Part shown: positions 1 to 14,125 of the stretch, one piece after another
How positions within the stretch are numbered: position 1 is the stretch's first letter
Layout of the letters: every line of letters starts with the position of its first letter
Assembly (NCBI GenBank): GCA_013398275.1
Contig: VZSE01015292.1
Location: 330,584 to 394,583 of the forward strand
Length of the DNA: 64,000 nt
Origin: Promerops cafer
Lineage: Eukaryota > Chordata > Aves > Passeriformes > Nectariniidae
Direction of reading: 5' to 3'
Notes under the pieces: generated by a model
Told to the model about the DNA's origin: nothing
The model's input: only the letters and a program-made list of their open reading frames with translations
The model's database searches: none
Translations under genes and position numbers: made by a program

Positions 1-3000
1 AGATGATCAGAAATGCTGAAAACGCTGTTCCTGGGGGTTGAGCTCTGCCGCTGGTGGCAGCAAAGTGGCCTCTGAAGTCCAAGGAATCAAGAGATTATTG
101 GAATGCCAAGTCACTGCTGGGGTGTCCCTACGTGCTGTGTGCCTGGCTGGGGGTTAGACCTGCTGACAAGGATAAGGGGTGTTTTCAAGCCAGGAAAATT
201 GTGCCAAACCCAGCCAGGGTGAGGGCAAAATGGCCAGTGTGTGTACCCAGGGCTGCAGGAGCACATCTTCAAAAGGAAGAAGAAAATCTGTGCTGCTTCT
301 TTATTGCCTGTGGAAAAGCGAGGAGATCAGACAGGAATGCCAGGGCATGATAAATTTTGCAACACCTGCACTTTTTTAACCCCTTGCTTGCATGGGATGT
401 GATCAGGTGTTTTGCTGTGGTGGGTTTAGATGTGAAATGAAGGAGGTAAAGGGGTCTCTGCTCCCGAGATGGGGCTGCATCTCCTGCAGCTTCTCCTCGG
501 GGACAGGGGCTTGGGGCTGTTGGTGACACAGCCCAGCTCCAGCTTCCCCTGTAGGGTTTGTCATGGTCACTACCCAAGTGGCATGGGGTGGATAGGCTCA
601 TGCTGGTGGGAATTTAAAGCAGGGCATCACAGATGAGTGATAATGCAGAGTTTGTCAGCCTTGGGAGTCAGCCATGGCCTGTCACAAGTCTGCTCTCCAG
701 CAGACATCCCAGTGGGCTGAGGGAAGTGGTGGCTGTGATCTTGGTCACAGCTTTGGTTTTCCAGGCCAGGCTTTGGTGTTTTCATGGTGACAGTGGGCTG
801 TGTGTGCCAGGTACCACTCAATGGGCAGGTTTTGGATATTGGTATGTGGGCCACGGGTTTACATTGCTGCCCCCACAAGAAGTCATGGGCTGTGGGAGAG
901 GAACTGGGGTGGGTTTGTTTGCAGGTGAGGAGTCAAGACGTGGGAATGAAGTGAGTGGTGGAGAACCAGACCTTGTGTGTGCACATCTTTGCATAAGGCA
1001 TGGAAAAAATCCGGACCAACTCCCTCCTTGAGAAGAAGAACCCCAGCAGTTACAAATCTCCCCCTCCAGGTCCCCATTCCACTTTGCCTGACAGGGAGAC
1101 GAGCATGGGGATGCCCAGGAGAAGAAAAGCACAGAGGGGATGTGATCCAGGGTGAAAAAACCCAAGCTAATGATGTAGACATTTGTGCAGAGGTTAAAAA
1201 TGAAGCAATAAAACCTTTACACAAACTTCCAAATGCTTCAGCAGCCACACGCCTCAGCTCAAAGTGGGGAATAAATAAGGGAAGGGCAGGCAGGCAGAGG
1301 GAGGCTGATAGAGCCATCACTCCTCAGTGGCAGCCTGAGAAATATGTCCCCATGGTGTCCCCATAGCCACTGAGGGGAAGGAGTGGAGAAGTGGAGGCTT
1401 GGGGTGTCCTAATGCCTCCTGATGCGTTTGGGTCATCCTGTGGGGAGCAGAAGGGGTGAAACATGAGCCAAATTTACCAGATCTCTTGGGCTCACAGCCT
1501 GGCCAGCAGGGAAGCCTGAAGGGTGGGTTTGTGTTCCTTGGCAAGGGCAAATAAAGCCTGTGTGTGGGATGGAGAACTCATTGACCACCCTTTCAGAAAG
1601 CCTGTGAGGGGTGGGTGCAGGAGGGATGGGGGCATCTGTCAGCCCCACCTTTGGTTTGGCTGTGCCTGGAATGAGGCTGCTGTGGCAAAGAGCTAAAGCC
1701 CAGTTCAAGCCCAGCATTTCACTGGTCCTCAGCAGCTCTGCATCCTGGACTGCCCCACAAAGATGTTATCCACAGGGCAGAGAGAGCAAGGAGCAACTCC
1801 TGGGAGGACAGGGACAGTGCCACTTCTATCTCCCAAGGCTCTCATGCTGTTTGCACTGACAGCAGGCTTTTCTTGGCTGTGCCTCTGATTAGTGGTGCTA
1901 AAGGCACAGCAAATTCACCGTGAATTTTCAAAGGCAGAGACTTGCTGCTGGGAATGCCCTTGGACTTCCAAAGTGGGTGCAGCCTCCCTCCTCCCATCCT
2001 GCTGGAATTTCTGATGGTGAACCAAGAGCCACAGACATTGTGCTACAGCAGCACGAGGCTGCCTGGAGAAGGGGGAAGGTGGAAAAAAAGGCTCTTTATC
2101 CAAATGAGCTTCAGTTTAGAGCCCAGGGGTCTCTGTGGTCCCTGGGGAAAGCTCCTCCTGGCAGTGCAGCCAGGAGCTCTGGGTCATCCTGCCCTCACTG
2201 TACTGGGGCTCCTGACTGTGAGCCACATCCAGCACTGCTTGGAACCTTTGCTTTATAAATGAGTGTGAAAAAGGAAGGTGAGCATGTTGCAGCTTCCCAG
2301 GAAGCTATTCTGCAGCCTCTGCAGATGAACTCACTGTCTCCTTAGCTTAAGGCCTGGGTAAAGAACTAATTATTTGGACCTAAGCTTAAATCTGTATCCA
2401 CAAAGATGGATTTGTGACTCTTGCCAGCTTCCCCTAGAGGATTGCAACCTCATTTTGTTCCTCGTGAACTTCTGCTGAGGTGTAAAATAACAACAATCTT
2501 GAGAGCTAAAATCGCTGAAGGATGGATTAAATTATAATACAATCAGTCCAAAAGACCTTCTGTCTGCAAGGAGCAGCATTAGGCTGTCCCAGAGCAGGCA
2601 GCCTGTCAGGATTACCCAGCCCGCTCCGGCCGCTTTGTTTCCACCAGGAAACTGCATTTCCTGGGCATTTTCTGTTCTCATCTGCTGAATTCTTCTCAGG
2701 AGCCTTGGCATCACCCTGCCCAGGGTAGGACTCTCTCTGAGAAGAGCTCTATAAACCCATGACACAAAAGGACAGATGGCAATGAATATTTTGAGGTCTG
2801 CAGCATATTCCTGGGGAAGGATTGCTTCTGACCTGCCATCTCCATGCAGACTTTAAATCACAACTTGAGCAGCAAGCCCGGTCTGGGGTCTGTTAATATG
2901 TGTTTGGAGAGGATTTAGCATAGCAGGGCTCCAATCCCCACTGAGATTTTCGAGAATAAGCTCCTATAAATAACTAGGATGGAGCCCATGGGACGATTTG

Positions 3001-6000
3001 CAGACATTTGAAGCACCCTGGGCCATGGCCTGGCAGCCCTCGCACAGCTGGGGAGCAGCTGGGGAGGCAGGAGCTGCCTGGCTGGGACTGACCCTGCTGG
3101 GTCCTGCCCTGTCCCCATCCTGCTGAGCCCTCACCCCAGGGGGTGACACGCTCCTCCAGATGCCCTGTGCCACCATGTCTCACTGGCAGGAGGAGCAGGG
3201 CTTATTTTGGGACTCCAGGCACCTGGTGGGATGCTGGACAGCGACCTCATAGCAAACAAGGCATCCCACAAGTGCCAGTGCAATAGATGTGCAGTTCCTC
3301 ATGGCTCCTTGCAGCTGGCTGCAAGGCCCCTTGGAGGCTTTATCCCTCTTCAGGGCAGGTTTAAGATCTCTTGTCCTGCCTGAACAAAGGTAACAAAAGA
3401 TGCAGGGGCTTAAGTATCTTTCTGGCTTTGTCCAGTTTAGTTTCTCTTTGTCAACGAGTTCAGCTGTTTCTGTGGAGCAGGGGGAAGCAGGGGAGGGGGA
3501 TGCAGGCAGAGCACAGCTGCTTTTGCTTAAGAAACCCTGCTAAAAAGACATCTCCTTTCTGGAGCTAACCCAGTATTGCCCTCTGCTCCATGCTCAGCCT
3601 GCTGGGAGCCTCTGTGTTGTTGGGCTGTGCTCATTAGGATGCTTTGAGAAAAGAGGTCCTTGAGGACCCTGCCATGATACTCTCCTGCAGAAGGTAGGCT
3701 CAGCCTGGACTTGACCCTTTGCCTGTTCACCTAAGCTGTTCTTAGGCAATGAAATGTGGAGTTTCTCTTTAAAGAAGCCCTCTTCTACTTGGGCTGAAGT
3801 CTTAGGTTGACAGCAATCTCCCCACTAGAAGGAGGGAGCCCAAAAGATGGGGACAGAGCTTCCATTTGCAGAGGGGTAGCACAGCCAGGGAATTCCCAAT
3901 GACTGGACATGATTTCCAATTTGGCTGAAGCCTCACTTGTTGTTTCTTTGATAAGTCTGGATGAAAATATTTTTATTCTTTTTGTTAGTTTGTTTTTAAG
4001 GCTGTTTTGTGTTACTTTTTTTTTTTTTAAGAGGTTGCTGTGCTGAAATAGATTTCTTTGTAAAATGTCAAGTTAAGCAGGTCCACCCCTCCACCCCCCT
4101 CCACATACAGTTGCCTCAGTGCCACCAGGGTCCTTCTACAGCCGCAGAAGTACAAGAACAAATGGGAGAGACAAGCATGAACAGAAGCAGAACAAATGGA
4201 AAAGTAAGATGCTCAGTGAAAAATTTACAGAAGCATTTTAAGCAAGGAAAGGGTTGTTCCTTTTTGTTATATGCCTTGGAAGCAAGGCACTGCCTGCTTG
4301 CAGGGGGCTGGGTACCTGCAGCAAAGCCCTGCTCTCCATTTGCATGTTTCCTTGCATTAAGGCAGGGAAGATGATAAAATGCTTTTCATCAGAGGCACTT
4401 AAATAGCAGGATTCTCTGTACAAACATGCTTTCCTGCCCTGATCTTCTCAGGAGTGTGTCTTAGCCAGGGCTTGGGGGCTGTGCACAGCACATGGCTGTG
4501 GTGGCATCCCTCACTGGGGCAGGAGGTAATGAGAATTTCTTGTCAGACTTGTCCCAGGTCCCCTGAGCCAGCACAGCCGTGGCACTGCAGCGATGTTTGG
4601 TTGTTCTGTGATGGATATTTGCTCTTGGCTTCATGCCTTTTACAAGAGCACAAATGTAATGTCAAAAGAAACCACTTTGGTAATGTACTTAGAAGTTAAA
4701 TATTTTATACAGTGCTATGGTGATGTGATGTATTGCCTTCCTGACATTGCTTTTTGCCTGAGGTCTGGAATTTGGGGTCACCTGTGGGGCTGCATTCCTG
4801 CATCCTCTCCTCTGTGGTGCCTCGTGTGCCTTTTTCACAGGGTGCTGAATTCCTTTCTGTCCCTACCAAACGCTAAAAAAGCAACTCAATCCCAGTTCCT
4901 GGTAAAACGTGAATTCTGATTACCTGATGGTTATTGCTTGAGCCCTCAGGATCGATAGCACTATATTAAAGCAAGGTACTCACTGCTTCTCAAGGCACAG
5001 CGTGAGAGAAGATTTGTGATGATCAATGTGTGTCAGTCTGTCAGCTGGCTGCCAGCACCTCAGCTGGGGAGCAGCGAGGAGGCACAGGCCAGGGAGCCCT
5101 CACACAAATGTGTGTATCTGTGTGTCTGATTTGCACTCCATCCCTACCAATATGGTTTTCACAGACCAGGATTAGTTGGGCTGCCCTTTATACTGGGAGG
5201 TAACTCAAACTACATAAAGCAATGAGTTTGGCTATAGATAGCACAGGTTAATGGCATGGTTGTTATGTACTCTGTTACAAAGCTTCCATGTGGCCTCAGA
5301 TATCATAAATCTGGTTTATGAAGATTGGGAGTATTGACGGAGACCCGATTCTGCCTTATTCCTTCTGCAGCCTGCCAGGGGTTTTTGACAATCCACTTTT
5401 AGCAGCTTCCAGCACAGGGAGAGAGACACTTTATCTCTCTGAGGAAAACTTCTGGGTGAACACCAACTTGTTTTTTATTTGCCAACATTTCTGAAGTGCT
5501 TGGAGGGTAAAACAGAGCCAGGTTAAGCACAAGCCAGAGGGGCTGTGCTAGTTCTCCAAACCAAGGTGGGTTTGAACTATTCTGAATGACACTGACTGGA
5601 CATACCCAGCCCAGCTATCTGTCCTTCCCATCTCACCTCCAGCTAATCCTTGTGCCCGGCTGCCCAGCTCAGTTTAGCAGCTGCTGAGCATCAAATGATG
5701 ATTCTTCTGCATTTTTATTGCCAGATCTAATGTTACATTTTTAAAGGTGCCAGTGACAGGCCAGCACCAGCACCAGGGAAATCCATGGCACTGGATCTTG
5801 CTTGCCAAGGCAAAGCAGGAGCTGCTCACACAGAGATTTAATGGTGACTAAAAATGCCTCGGATGGCAGCTGCTGCTCTAAATGCACTTCTTGTAGGGTC
5901 AGTGTGTGGTTTGGGGTTCACAGCCCTGCACACAGTGAGAGCCTGGCCCCAGGCTGTGAATTCCCAATTAGCTGGGGAGGGACCATTTTCCTTTGGCTGC

Positions 6001-9000
6001 AGGTGGAAATGACCCTTCCTAAAGCCACTGATCACTAATTAAAGCAAAACCTTGAAGCAAAGTTTCCCTTCCAACCCTGTGTACTGAGTGTAGCTCACCA
6101 AGGCCTCCAAGCATTTCAGCAAAGGTTTGGGGTCATTGGGGTTAGGCTGGCTTAAAAACCACCTTTACAAGGAGGTGGATGAAAGGTGTTGATGGAGACA
6201 TCCCTCCTCCCCAGTCCTCTATCTCCATGGAGAAGGGGATGGATGGGGGCAGCAGCAGGGAGGGCAAACCTGCCAGCAAGCCCTGGCTTTTCATAAAACC
6301 CCAGGGGTAGCCAGGAGGGTGTATTAAATTAGTATCTTTAAGTCCTGGCCACGGACAGGGCCCCTGTCCCCAGACTGGACTGTGCTATACTGTAACCCTC
6401 TGGGGGGACTCTGCCCTTGTCACAGCCACCCCCTGCTGCTGTGGCCCTGCTTGCAAAGAGCATTGCAGCAGAAAAAGAACAAAAATGTGTTCTCATTAAA
6501 AAAAAAGGAAGTGGGGAGGAGGGGGGCGAGGCGAGGAGCAGGAGAGATGGATTGTGCTGGGGCGCTGAGTGCGGAGCAGCCGTAATCAATCATGGTGAGA
6601 GGGGAGTGGGAGAAAATCCTACAGCTCCATTGGGAGGAAGGGTTGGCTGTTGTGAAACGATGCTGCTGCCCATGTCCCAGGGTGCCTGTGCTTGGGGGCT
6701 GCTCCAGCCCCACTGCTGGTGAGGGATCCCCAGCTCCCAGGCTCAGGTTCAGGCTGGGAACACCCAGCTCCCCTCCCCTCTCTGCTTTGCACACATCCAG
6801 ATCCTGAATGTCTCATTAACTCTCTTTCCCCATGCAGCTCTGCCCTGAATGGGAACAGAGGACGCCATGAATAATAACTGGAGCACTGCTAGGGCCATCT
6901 GAGCAGAGGGCAGTGCCTGCTGAAGCCCATCCTCTCTGGGTGCCCTTGCTTGTCCTTGTCCTTTCAGTTTATCCCAGTGTTAAGTGGGATGCTGCTCCTG
7001 GAACTCCTGAGTGCTCCTGGTGTGCTGCTGCTGTTGTGGTGGCTGCAAGACGTGCTGGGGGTATTTTCAAGTGAACTAGGTAAGGGAGCTACTTAGCTGG
7101 GCATGGGCTTCCCACAGGTGTGTCCCTGTCTGTCTCATCCTGGTCGTTTGAAGAATTTTTGACCCTACTGATGACAATAAAAGCAGGGGAAGAGGCTAAA
7201 GCTCAGTCTCAGCAGCAGTAGATGCTCGTGCTGGGCAGAAGGGATGTGCACACCAAGGGACTGTGAAGGTGAAGGTGCTCAGCTGCACACAGGACCTCAC
7301 CATGTCATCAGCACAGCTGAGCGCTTCTTTCTTTACATGTGGAATGAATTTGCCAGAAAACAGGTCTTTTGGCTCTTTAACCTTTTTTTAAAATATATTT
7401 TTTGAGCCTAGTAAACAACTTGGGCAGTGATTAATAAAACATTTGACCTTCTCAATGCTGCTTCTGCCCTCACCCAGGGGCTGTTTTAACAGTAGTGCAG
7501 TATGGCATACAGAGTTAGGGTAGATCTGTTTTTTTGGTTTCTTGTGTCTGTTAACTCAGTTTTTGGCTAAAAAACCTGCTCTGTATTTAAAAAGAAATTG
7601 CGGGGGAGGGATGGGCAGGAAAAGGTCTTGGTAACACAAAGGTTTTAGTCTGGAAAACAAAGAAAAGTTCAGTTATTTCATTTATTGAAAAAAAAAATCA
7701 TAATCCCTGTGTGCTTTGGTTTGATCTGAACCAAATTCTATTTCAAATTCTGGTATTTGACTTGGGAGAAAAACCCCAACCCAAGAGCCTATAATAATAA
7801 CTGTAATAGTAATCGTTGTTATTTTTAATTTTGGTACAGAAGTTCCTGGATTTAGGGGAGGGCAGCTGTTTCCATCAGCTTAGGAAAACTATTCACATGG
7901 TCAAAGTTAAGCATGCAGCTAAATCATTTGAGGAACAAGACTTTCTGCAGGCAGATAAGAGCCTAATAACACCATGATGAGAGCCCAGCCTTCCACTGAT
8001 AGCAGAAACTAATATTTGTGATGCAACAGTCTTGCATTATTCAGTAGTTAAAGATAATTCTAAGAAACAGAACAGCTTGAGAATTAGCAAAACTAGCAAT
8101 AAAATATTCTTAGCCGACTCCGGGGGGAAGTGAATTGCCATGTACAGGATTTGCATTCCTCCTAACGTTTATTAAAAATGAGACAGCGCTGCTTTCCGCA
8201 CGCTTGGCCGGAACAGCTCCACGGGCCACTGGAGTGTGACCTCCTGGCCTCACTCGCCTCGGGACCTGCTGAGGCCTCGCTAACTCATGGCATGTGTGGG
8301 TTAGTGTTGGCCGAGGCTGATGGAGCCCCAGCTGTCCACCTGGACAAGTGCCCAGGGCGCCGTGAGCGATGGCTGCCAGCACTAATTGCCAATTGTGCCC
8401 AGCACTTGCTGCTCAGCCCGGCACTGGGGGGTTTGTTCCCCCTCCCGGGGGGGAACCACCAGGGAAGAGCAGCTGAAGGGAAGCAGGAATGTTGGCCCTG
8501 AAGTAGATGTGCTGCTGTACACAGCAATGCTGGCATGAAGAGTTTGCACACTCACTTACAGCAGCATCTCCAGTCGTGACTTTGCTCCTGCACTTGCAGA
8601 GAGGGTGCAGAAATACAACTGGGAGAAGCAAGCTCAGGTTTCCAGCAGGCCATCAGCTGGCCCAGGGTGCTCAGTCATTCCTTCAGACCTTTTTGGACCA
8701 TTCCTGTTGCCTGGGAGTAGGCAGGTGCAGGGGCTGGATGCCCTGATGCAGCAGTCAGGGGTGATCGATGTGTTAGCAACAAGTAAAGATCCCTGAATGT
8801 GCTGGAACTGTGCTAAAGCACAAAGATTTGGTGCTGCAGGAGTGAAATTGCCACCCAGCTGATTTGCACCAACAGCTCAGTGCAGCAGAAATGGGTCGCT
8901 TTGGGATGCAGGAGGAACCTGTGCCACCTCATCCATAATCCAGACAAGAACATGGGCCAGAGGGGAGCCATGCTCCTGCCTTTAATGAATGCAGATTTCT

Positions 9001-9189
9001 GCAGGAGCACCCAAGATCTCCAAAATCCCCACTGATGTCTGTGCACCTGGACCCACACCTGCAGCCAGACCACCCCTTGCTGGCTCACTGTGAGTATAAG
9101 AGCCACGAACAGCGACTGAGCTGAGGTGGACATGCGGGGAAGGAAAATGAAACAAACAGACAAGCAAAATAATAATTAAAAAAAAAAGC
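1..9189. other. No recognised gene; probable intergenic sequence downstream of CDH4
   Basis: Scanned on both strands. Open frames here are short, overlap each other and show no family signature. GC-richer stretches lie near 8180-8450. A plus-strand AATAAA at 1550-1555 followed by a TG-rich stretch could be a poly(A) signal of a convergent gene to the left; no coding exon supports this. T or A runs and short purine tracts are the only other structure seen. Confidence 0.5.
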
Positions 9190-9214
9190 AAGTGACACTA
9201 TTCAAAAGGGGGAC

Positions 9215-9226
9215 TTTATTTTTATT
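9215..9226 (-). terminator. Candidate distal poly(A) signal (two abutting AATAAA)
   Basis: On the minus strand two AATAAA hexamers lie back to back (plus strand TTTATT twice). About 25-40 nt downstream a T-rich run follows. This is the strongest looking cleavage signal downstream of the CDH4 stop; whether it is used is unknown. A single alternative hexamer lies at 9752-9757, followed by a TG-containing stretch. Confidence 0.4.
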
Positions 9227-12200
9227 ACACTGGAGCCAGGCGTCAGTGCGCCAGTTCAGCTTTGATACACAATAAATCAGCAAACCTGTCACTCAGTTTG
9301 GAAACCAAGATTGCAGTGGCACTAAAAACACATTGAAAACATTTACTTCCTTCCCTTTTTTTTTTTTTCCTCTTTTGTTTTTGGTACAAAAATGGTACAA
9401 ACAACAATACAAAATATTTGTGCTGTTGGCGGTTACAAAAAAAGGTTTTTGAACTGGGTTAAAGGACGCAAACTTTTGCTTTTGCGCTTCAGCGTGAATA
9501 CAGCAGAACAGCAGAAGTCTTCCTTGAGAACAACCACAGTCATGCGGGCTGCTACACAGCTTCTCCATCAGAAAGGAAACATGCAAAATCATCATTAAAA
9601 TTAAAAAAAAAAGAAAGTGCTCCAATTATACATCTACATGTTGTTATTGTTGTTTTTTCCCCTATTAGGTTTGTAGCTTCAAGCACTAACTACATTATGT
9701 ACACTGTGTGTGAACAGTTGTATGTGGGATTGGTGAGGACTGGAAAGAACTTTTATTTTCCCCATGAAACCGAGTTAATTTGTGTGGGAGACACCTATGT
9801 TGTCTGGCTGCTGTTTTAAACACTTGCGTTCACCGTGACACAGCATTCCCCCCCCTCCCTCAGTATTTTTTTTCACACTTAAAATGAAGAGCTCCCAAAG
9901 ACATCACAAATAAAATCTGTATTTTACCTTTGTTTTTTTTTCTTTTTTTTAGATTAAACAAAGTTGCAATCTTGGCATATTGTGTGGTACAGACGCTGCA
10001 CTGACCATTACCGTTCTTCAATGCCCGAGCGTCCACCCTACGTGAAGCACTTACAGGTGATACAGCCACCTCTGAAACCCCACTTCTGAAGGCTGGATTT
10101 GGACCTGACTATCCCTAAAAACCCACGGGGAGCAAAGTCCCCATCACCATCATACAACTGCCAACAGCATCGCCTGGTCCAACAAAAAAGGGAAAAAAAT
10201 GGAAAACACAACCAAAGCGAAACCATGACTAGACCGTGGGACACCTAGAACAGACTTGCCTATTTACTGTCATTAATTACCTGCTGAATCTCCTCCTTGC
10301 CTTGCAAAGCATTTCTGTGACTGACACTGCTCCCAGTTTTGGGCTACATGATAAACAGACCACCAGGGCTGTGGGTCATGTTCTGCCAGGGGTGGCTGTG
10401 GGTACAGCAGTGACACTGGACCTGCACGGTTCCTGGCTTGGGGATGTGCAATCCTCATCCTTAGGAGGTGGGGAGGCCACCAGATGTGTCCAGCCCCAAT
10501 GTCCTGGGAACTCACTGTCCCCATCCCTCAGCAGGGAGAGCTGTGGTGGTGTCCCCTGGCAGTGCTACGGGGTAAAAGGATGGGACAGTGGTGTTTAAGG
10601 GACGGGATCCCCTCCACCTGCCTGAAAACAAGTCCTTCCCCACTGCCTTGTAGGGTACAAAGAGTGAGGATCACTTCTTCAAATAGTTTAATGTTTTAGT
10701 TTAGATTAGTCAGGGAACAGGGACCCTGGTCTCAATGCATTAACTCCTCCTGTGGCCTCTCAGAATAAACAGTAACTGAAGACTCAGCCAAAGGGTTCTA
10801 TGCCTCACCACAGCTCCTTGTAAGTCACCATCACCTCCAGCTGCAACTGGTTGTCACCGTGTCACATCCATGAGGATCACAGGGGGACAGAGTGATGGCA
10901 AAGTCACCTTGTCAATGGGACCCCATGGATTCATGTGAATTTTCTTAGCTGGGTTACAAACCATCAGTAACATTAGCAAGCAAAAAGGTTTGTAAAAAGT
11001 GATCTGTTTTCATTGCTGGATGTGCCCCTTGCTTACCTTCCACTGGTCCCACTGTAAGAAAAGGGGCCTGCTGCTGCTGCTGCTTGTGTGGCTGTAAAAC
11101 TCAGAGAGGGAGGATGCAGGGAGAAGAAAGGGGAAGAGGAGGGAGAGGTCCTGCATATGGAGACTGAGCAGAACTGGGTCAAAACACAATAATCTGGTTG
11201 GTTTGATTTATAGGCTCGTGGGATTGGAACCGCTGGATTGCGAATTCTGCAGAAAAGACATCCGCTGATTTTAAAAAAAGTCGCCAATGGAAACAGGCTG
11301 GTTTATTTTTAATCACTCGAAGAGTTTTGTTTGACCTAGGTTGCATAAATGTTCTTGAAAACCTGAAATGTTCAGACAAGGTGAAGTCAGACACCACCCC
11401 CTTCGTGGCTAAGTGGCTCCTTTCACCGCTGGGGAGAGTGCGCGCTGCCGATGGCCTGGAGCTGCCGTCCCTCATCCCTGCCAGCCCCTTCCCTACCTGA
11501 AATCCCTCCTCCCAGCCAAAGCCGCAGCAGATGTTAAGCACCAAGCGCTCTGGAGCAGGGATTGAGCTGCTCTCCCAGGTAAGCCGTGCCAGGTGGATGG
11601 CAAGGCACAGCTCACAGCAGAGACCTGGCATTGCAGGATCCACGTGGGCGTTCCCGGAGCCGCACGGAGCCGGCAGGCAGTGGCACCAACCCAGCGGATG
11701 GAGAACCATCAGCTTCACCCGGCCCTCGAGCTGAATCCTTCTCCTGTGTCCGTGATGAGGCCACGGCGATGGACACCAGCAGCAAGAGACACCAAGTGCA
11801 TTTTTATTACTCACTATGCTTGTGCCCGGGCAGCTTCTGCAGAGATGCAAAGCCCTGGTGGTGAAATATTCCAGCCCGTGGCTTTTCCAAAAGAAACAGG
11901 GAAGAATCAAGAGTGCCATGGGTAAGGAAGAGAGGCTGCGGGGCCATGCAGCCTCTGTGCCAGGCATCTGGGAACAGGGGCTGTGGGGTTTGCCAAGAGT
12001 GGCCAAGAGGAGGGGGACGGCACACGGCAGAAGCAAACCAAGACTTTCCTGGTGGTCACACAAGATGACTGAGATCACAACGATGGAATGGGAATCTGGA
12101 AGAGTGTCAGGTGCTGCCAGCCCATGCCTGTGGTGTGACATCCTCACCTTGCTGCTGCCATTAGCGCCGTCCCTCTCCTCTGAGGTCCACGCTATTGCCT

Positions 12201-13382
12201 CCTGGTCTCCTCAAGAACCTTGGGTGAGAGTGAGTTTGCTCTCCGAGCTGTGAAAGACAAACTGACCCATTGACTGACCGACTGACCAACCAAGACAAAA
12301 AGAAAGATCTCACCCTTGGTAGTTAATAGCATCCTGGTAACGCCGAAGTCCCCTCGGGCAGACTTTTACCATATTCCACTTCATACAAGACACATTTCAA
12401 ATGCTCATTAATTTACAGAAATTGCATTTTATAGAAAATATGATACAATGAAATATAAAATGCACTAGGAGCATTTCAAAAATCTATAGAGACGATCTTG
12501 CAGCCCAGTTTACCCTCTGAAAGGCGCCCACTCATCACCGCAAGCTCTCGTCCTCTCATTCTCGCTCTCATGTGCACGCGCTCGCTCCCCCCGCCTCCCC
12601 CCCTTTAACTCTTAGCATTCAACTTGAGAATCAATAGAGATATCAAAAAAAGCGTGATTATCCCCTGGATAATCACCTTCCAATACTGTGCACATTCTTG
12701 GATTTAAAGGAAAATATATCTAAGCACTTTTACAAGTTTTAGCGAACCCACTGCAAAATCGTCTGCAGAATATAAAACACAGGTAATCCAAGATTTCATA
12801 GCACATTAATTAAGTGGCTCATAATCCATTAAATGTGGTTTATATTACACATCCATGCAGTCTAAATCATTTTACAAACATTAGACATAAACCCACTAGT
12901 CCAAATCAGTAAAGGAAAAATGTAATAAAAAAAGCTAATAACTATTTGTTATTGGTTAAACTGACCCTACATATAAACTAGGTAGTTTGCTACCATTTAT
13001 AATACTGATGTTGAATTATGCCTGGATGCTGCGAAACCTCTTGCTTACTTGGCAATGCTTGAGCATATTAACCACAAGATACTGAACAGGCCCTCGTTGC
13101 ACTTCTTCTCCAAAAAAACACATTTACTACAGATAGCAGCGCCTACCCATCGAATAGAAAGGACACACATTAGCTGAGTTACACGATGTTGTTGAGCTTT
13201 GGCTACTAATGCTCCAAGGCATTAATGTGGTACTAGACTAACTCCATACTTAGGGATGGGAAAAGTGTGGGTAACCTGTCCCTGTCCTTGGCACTGCCTC
13301 GGCTGCGAGCGGCGCCGCCGCACAAACCCTGCCTCAGCCCAGGAGAGCAGCACCGGTGCTGGGCATCCTCAGGGATGGGGGA

Positions 13383-13416
13383 CACCACCACCACCACCAC
13401 CACCACCACCACCACC
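13383..13416. repeat. (ACC)n trinucleotide microsatellite
   Basis: About eleven units of ACC on the plus strand (GGT on the minus strand) in the probable 3' UTR. The poly-His, poly-Thr, poly-Pro and poly-Val open frames across it are by-products of the repeat. Confidence 0.95.
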
Positions 13417-13783
13417 TCACCCCGCCGGCGTGTCCGTTGCTCACGAGGTCGTGGGAGCCAAAACACGGCGACAGCAGAAAAACAAACAGATGGGCCTTTG
13501 GTCATGTCACGATTTACTTTGTAGGGTTTAGGCAAGGGCTGTCGGAGATTTCTGTTGCAATAACCAAAGGCTTCATCAATGCTATAGTTCTATGCAGCTA
13601 CATTGAGTGTGACCAGGGGCCAGCAGAGCCCTCTGGTCAGTATTTTGCATCTGATAACACTGAATTATATACAACATGATGACTAGTTCACCACCTGCTG
13701 AGGCTTAAAGATGGCTGTTAAGATTTTGACTCAAAACATCTTCCCCCCTCCCCACCCCCCATCCTCTTCCACCCCAGAATGAN

Positions 13784-13991
13784 ACAGTGCTTCTGTTCTA
13801 AGAAATTCAAGTTAAGACAGAGTGCCTTTCACTCTCTTTAGTCATAAAGCAGGTAAACGAGCAATATCCCAGCTGACATTAAAAAAACAAAAAAAACCCA
13901 AAAAGAAACCTGCAGCAGAGACAAGTGTTCATGCGAGACAGCTCAATATTCTAGGAAAAAAAAATACAAAGGAAGAAAAGGAAAAAAAAAA
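13784..13991. repeat. 208-bp direct duplication, copy 1, bounded by single Ns
   Basis: This segment is identical by eye to 14126-14333 (offset 342 bp). It is bounded on the left by an N at 13783 and on the right by an N at 13992, the only two ambiguous bases noticed in the window. A 133-bp spacer that ends in an AT dinucleotide run separates the copies. Exact identity with an N at each end suggests a local assembly insertion rather than a biological duplication. Confidence 0.9.
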
Positions 13992-14096
13992 NTGGCTTAG
14001 GGTCACAGGGAGTGCTGCCCAGGATGGTTGTATGTTTGTTTTCATCACTCCTGAGATTGAAGGGAATCTGACACATGCACCAAAAGGCACTTTCAA

Positions 14097-14118
14097 ATAT
14101 ATATATATATATATATAT
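14097..14118. repeat. (AT)n dinucleotide microsatellite
   Basis: About eleven AT units in the spacer between the two copies of the 208-bp duplication. Such a run can cause assembly or polymerase slippage and may have contributed to the local duplication. Confidence 0.9.
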
Positions 14119-14125
14119 TTTAAAA

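Noticed and set aside
11179..12147. 322-codon minus-strand open frame, the longest in the window
   Set aside because: It lies in GC-rich sequence within the predicted CDH4 3' UTR, matches no family I recognise and has composition typical of an antisense or chance frame. Shorter open frames overlap it on both strands.
13356..13679. Plus-strand open frame with a poly-His tract
   Set aside because: The His run is one reading of the (ACC)n microsatellite; other frames give poly-Thr, poly-Pro and poly-Val. There is no other coding signature.
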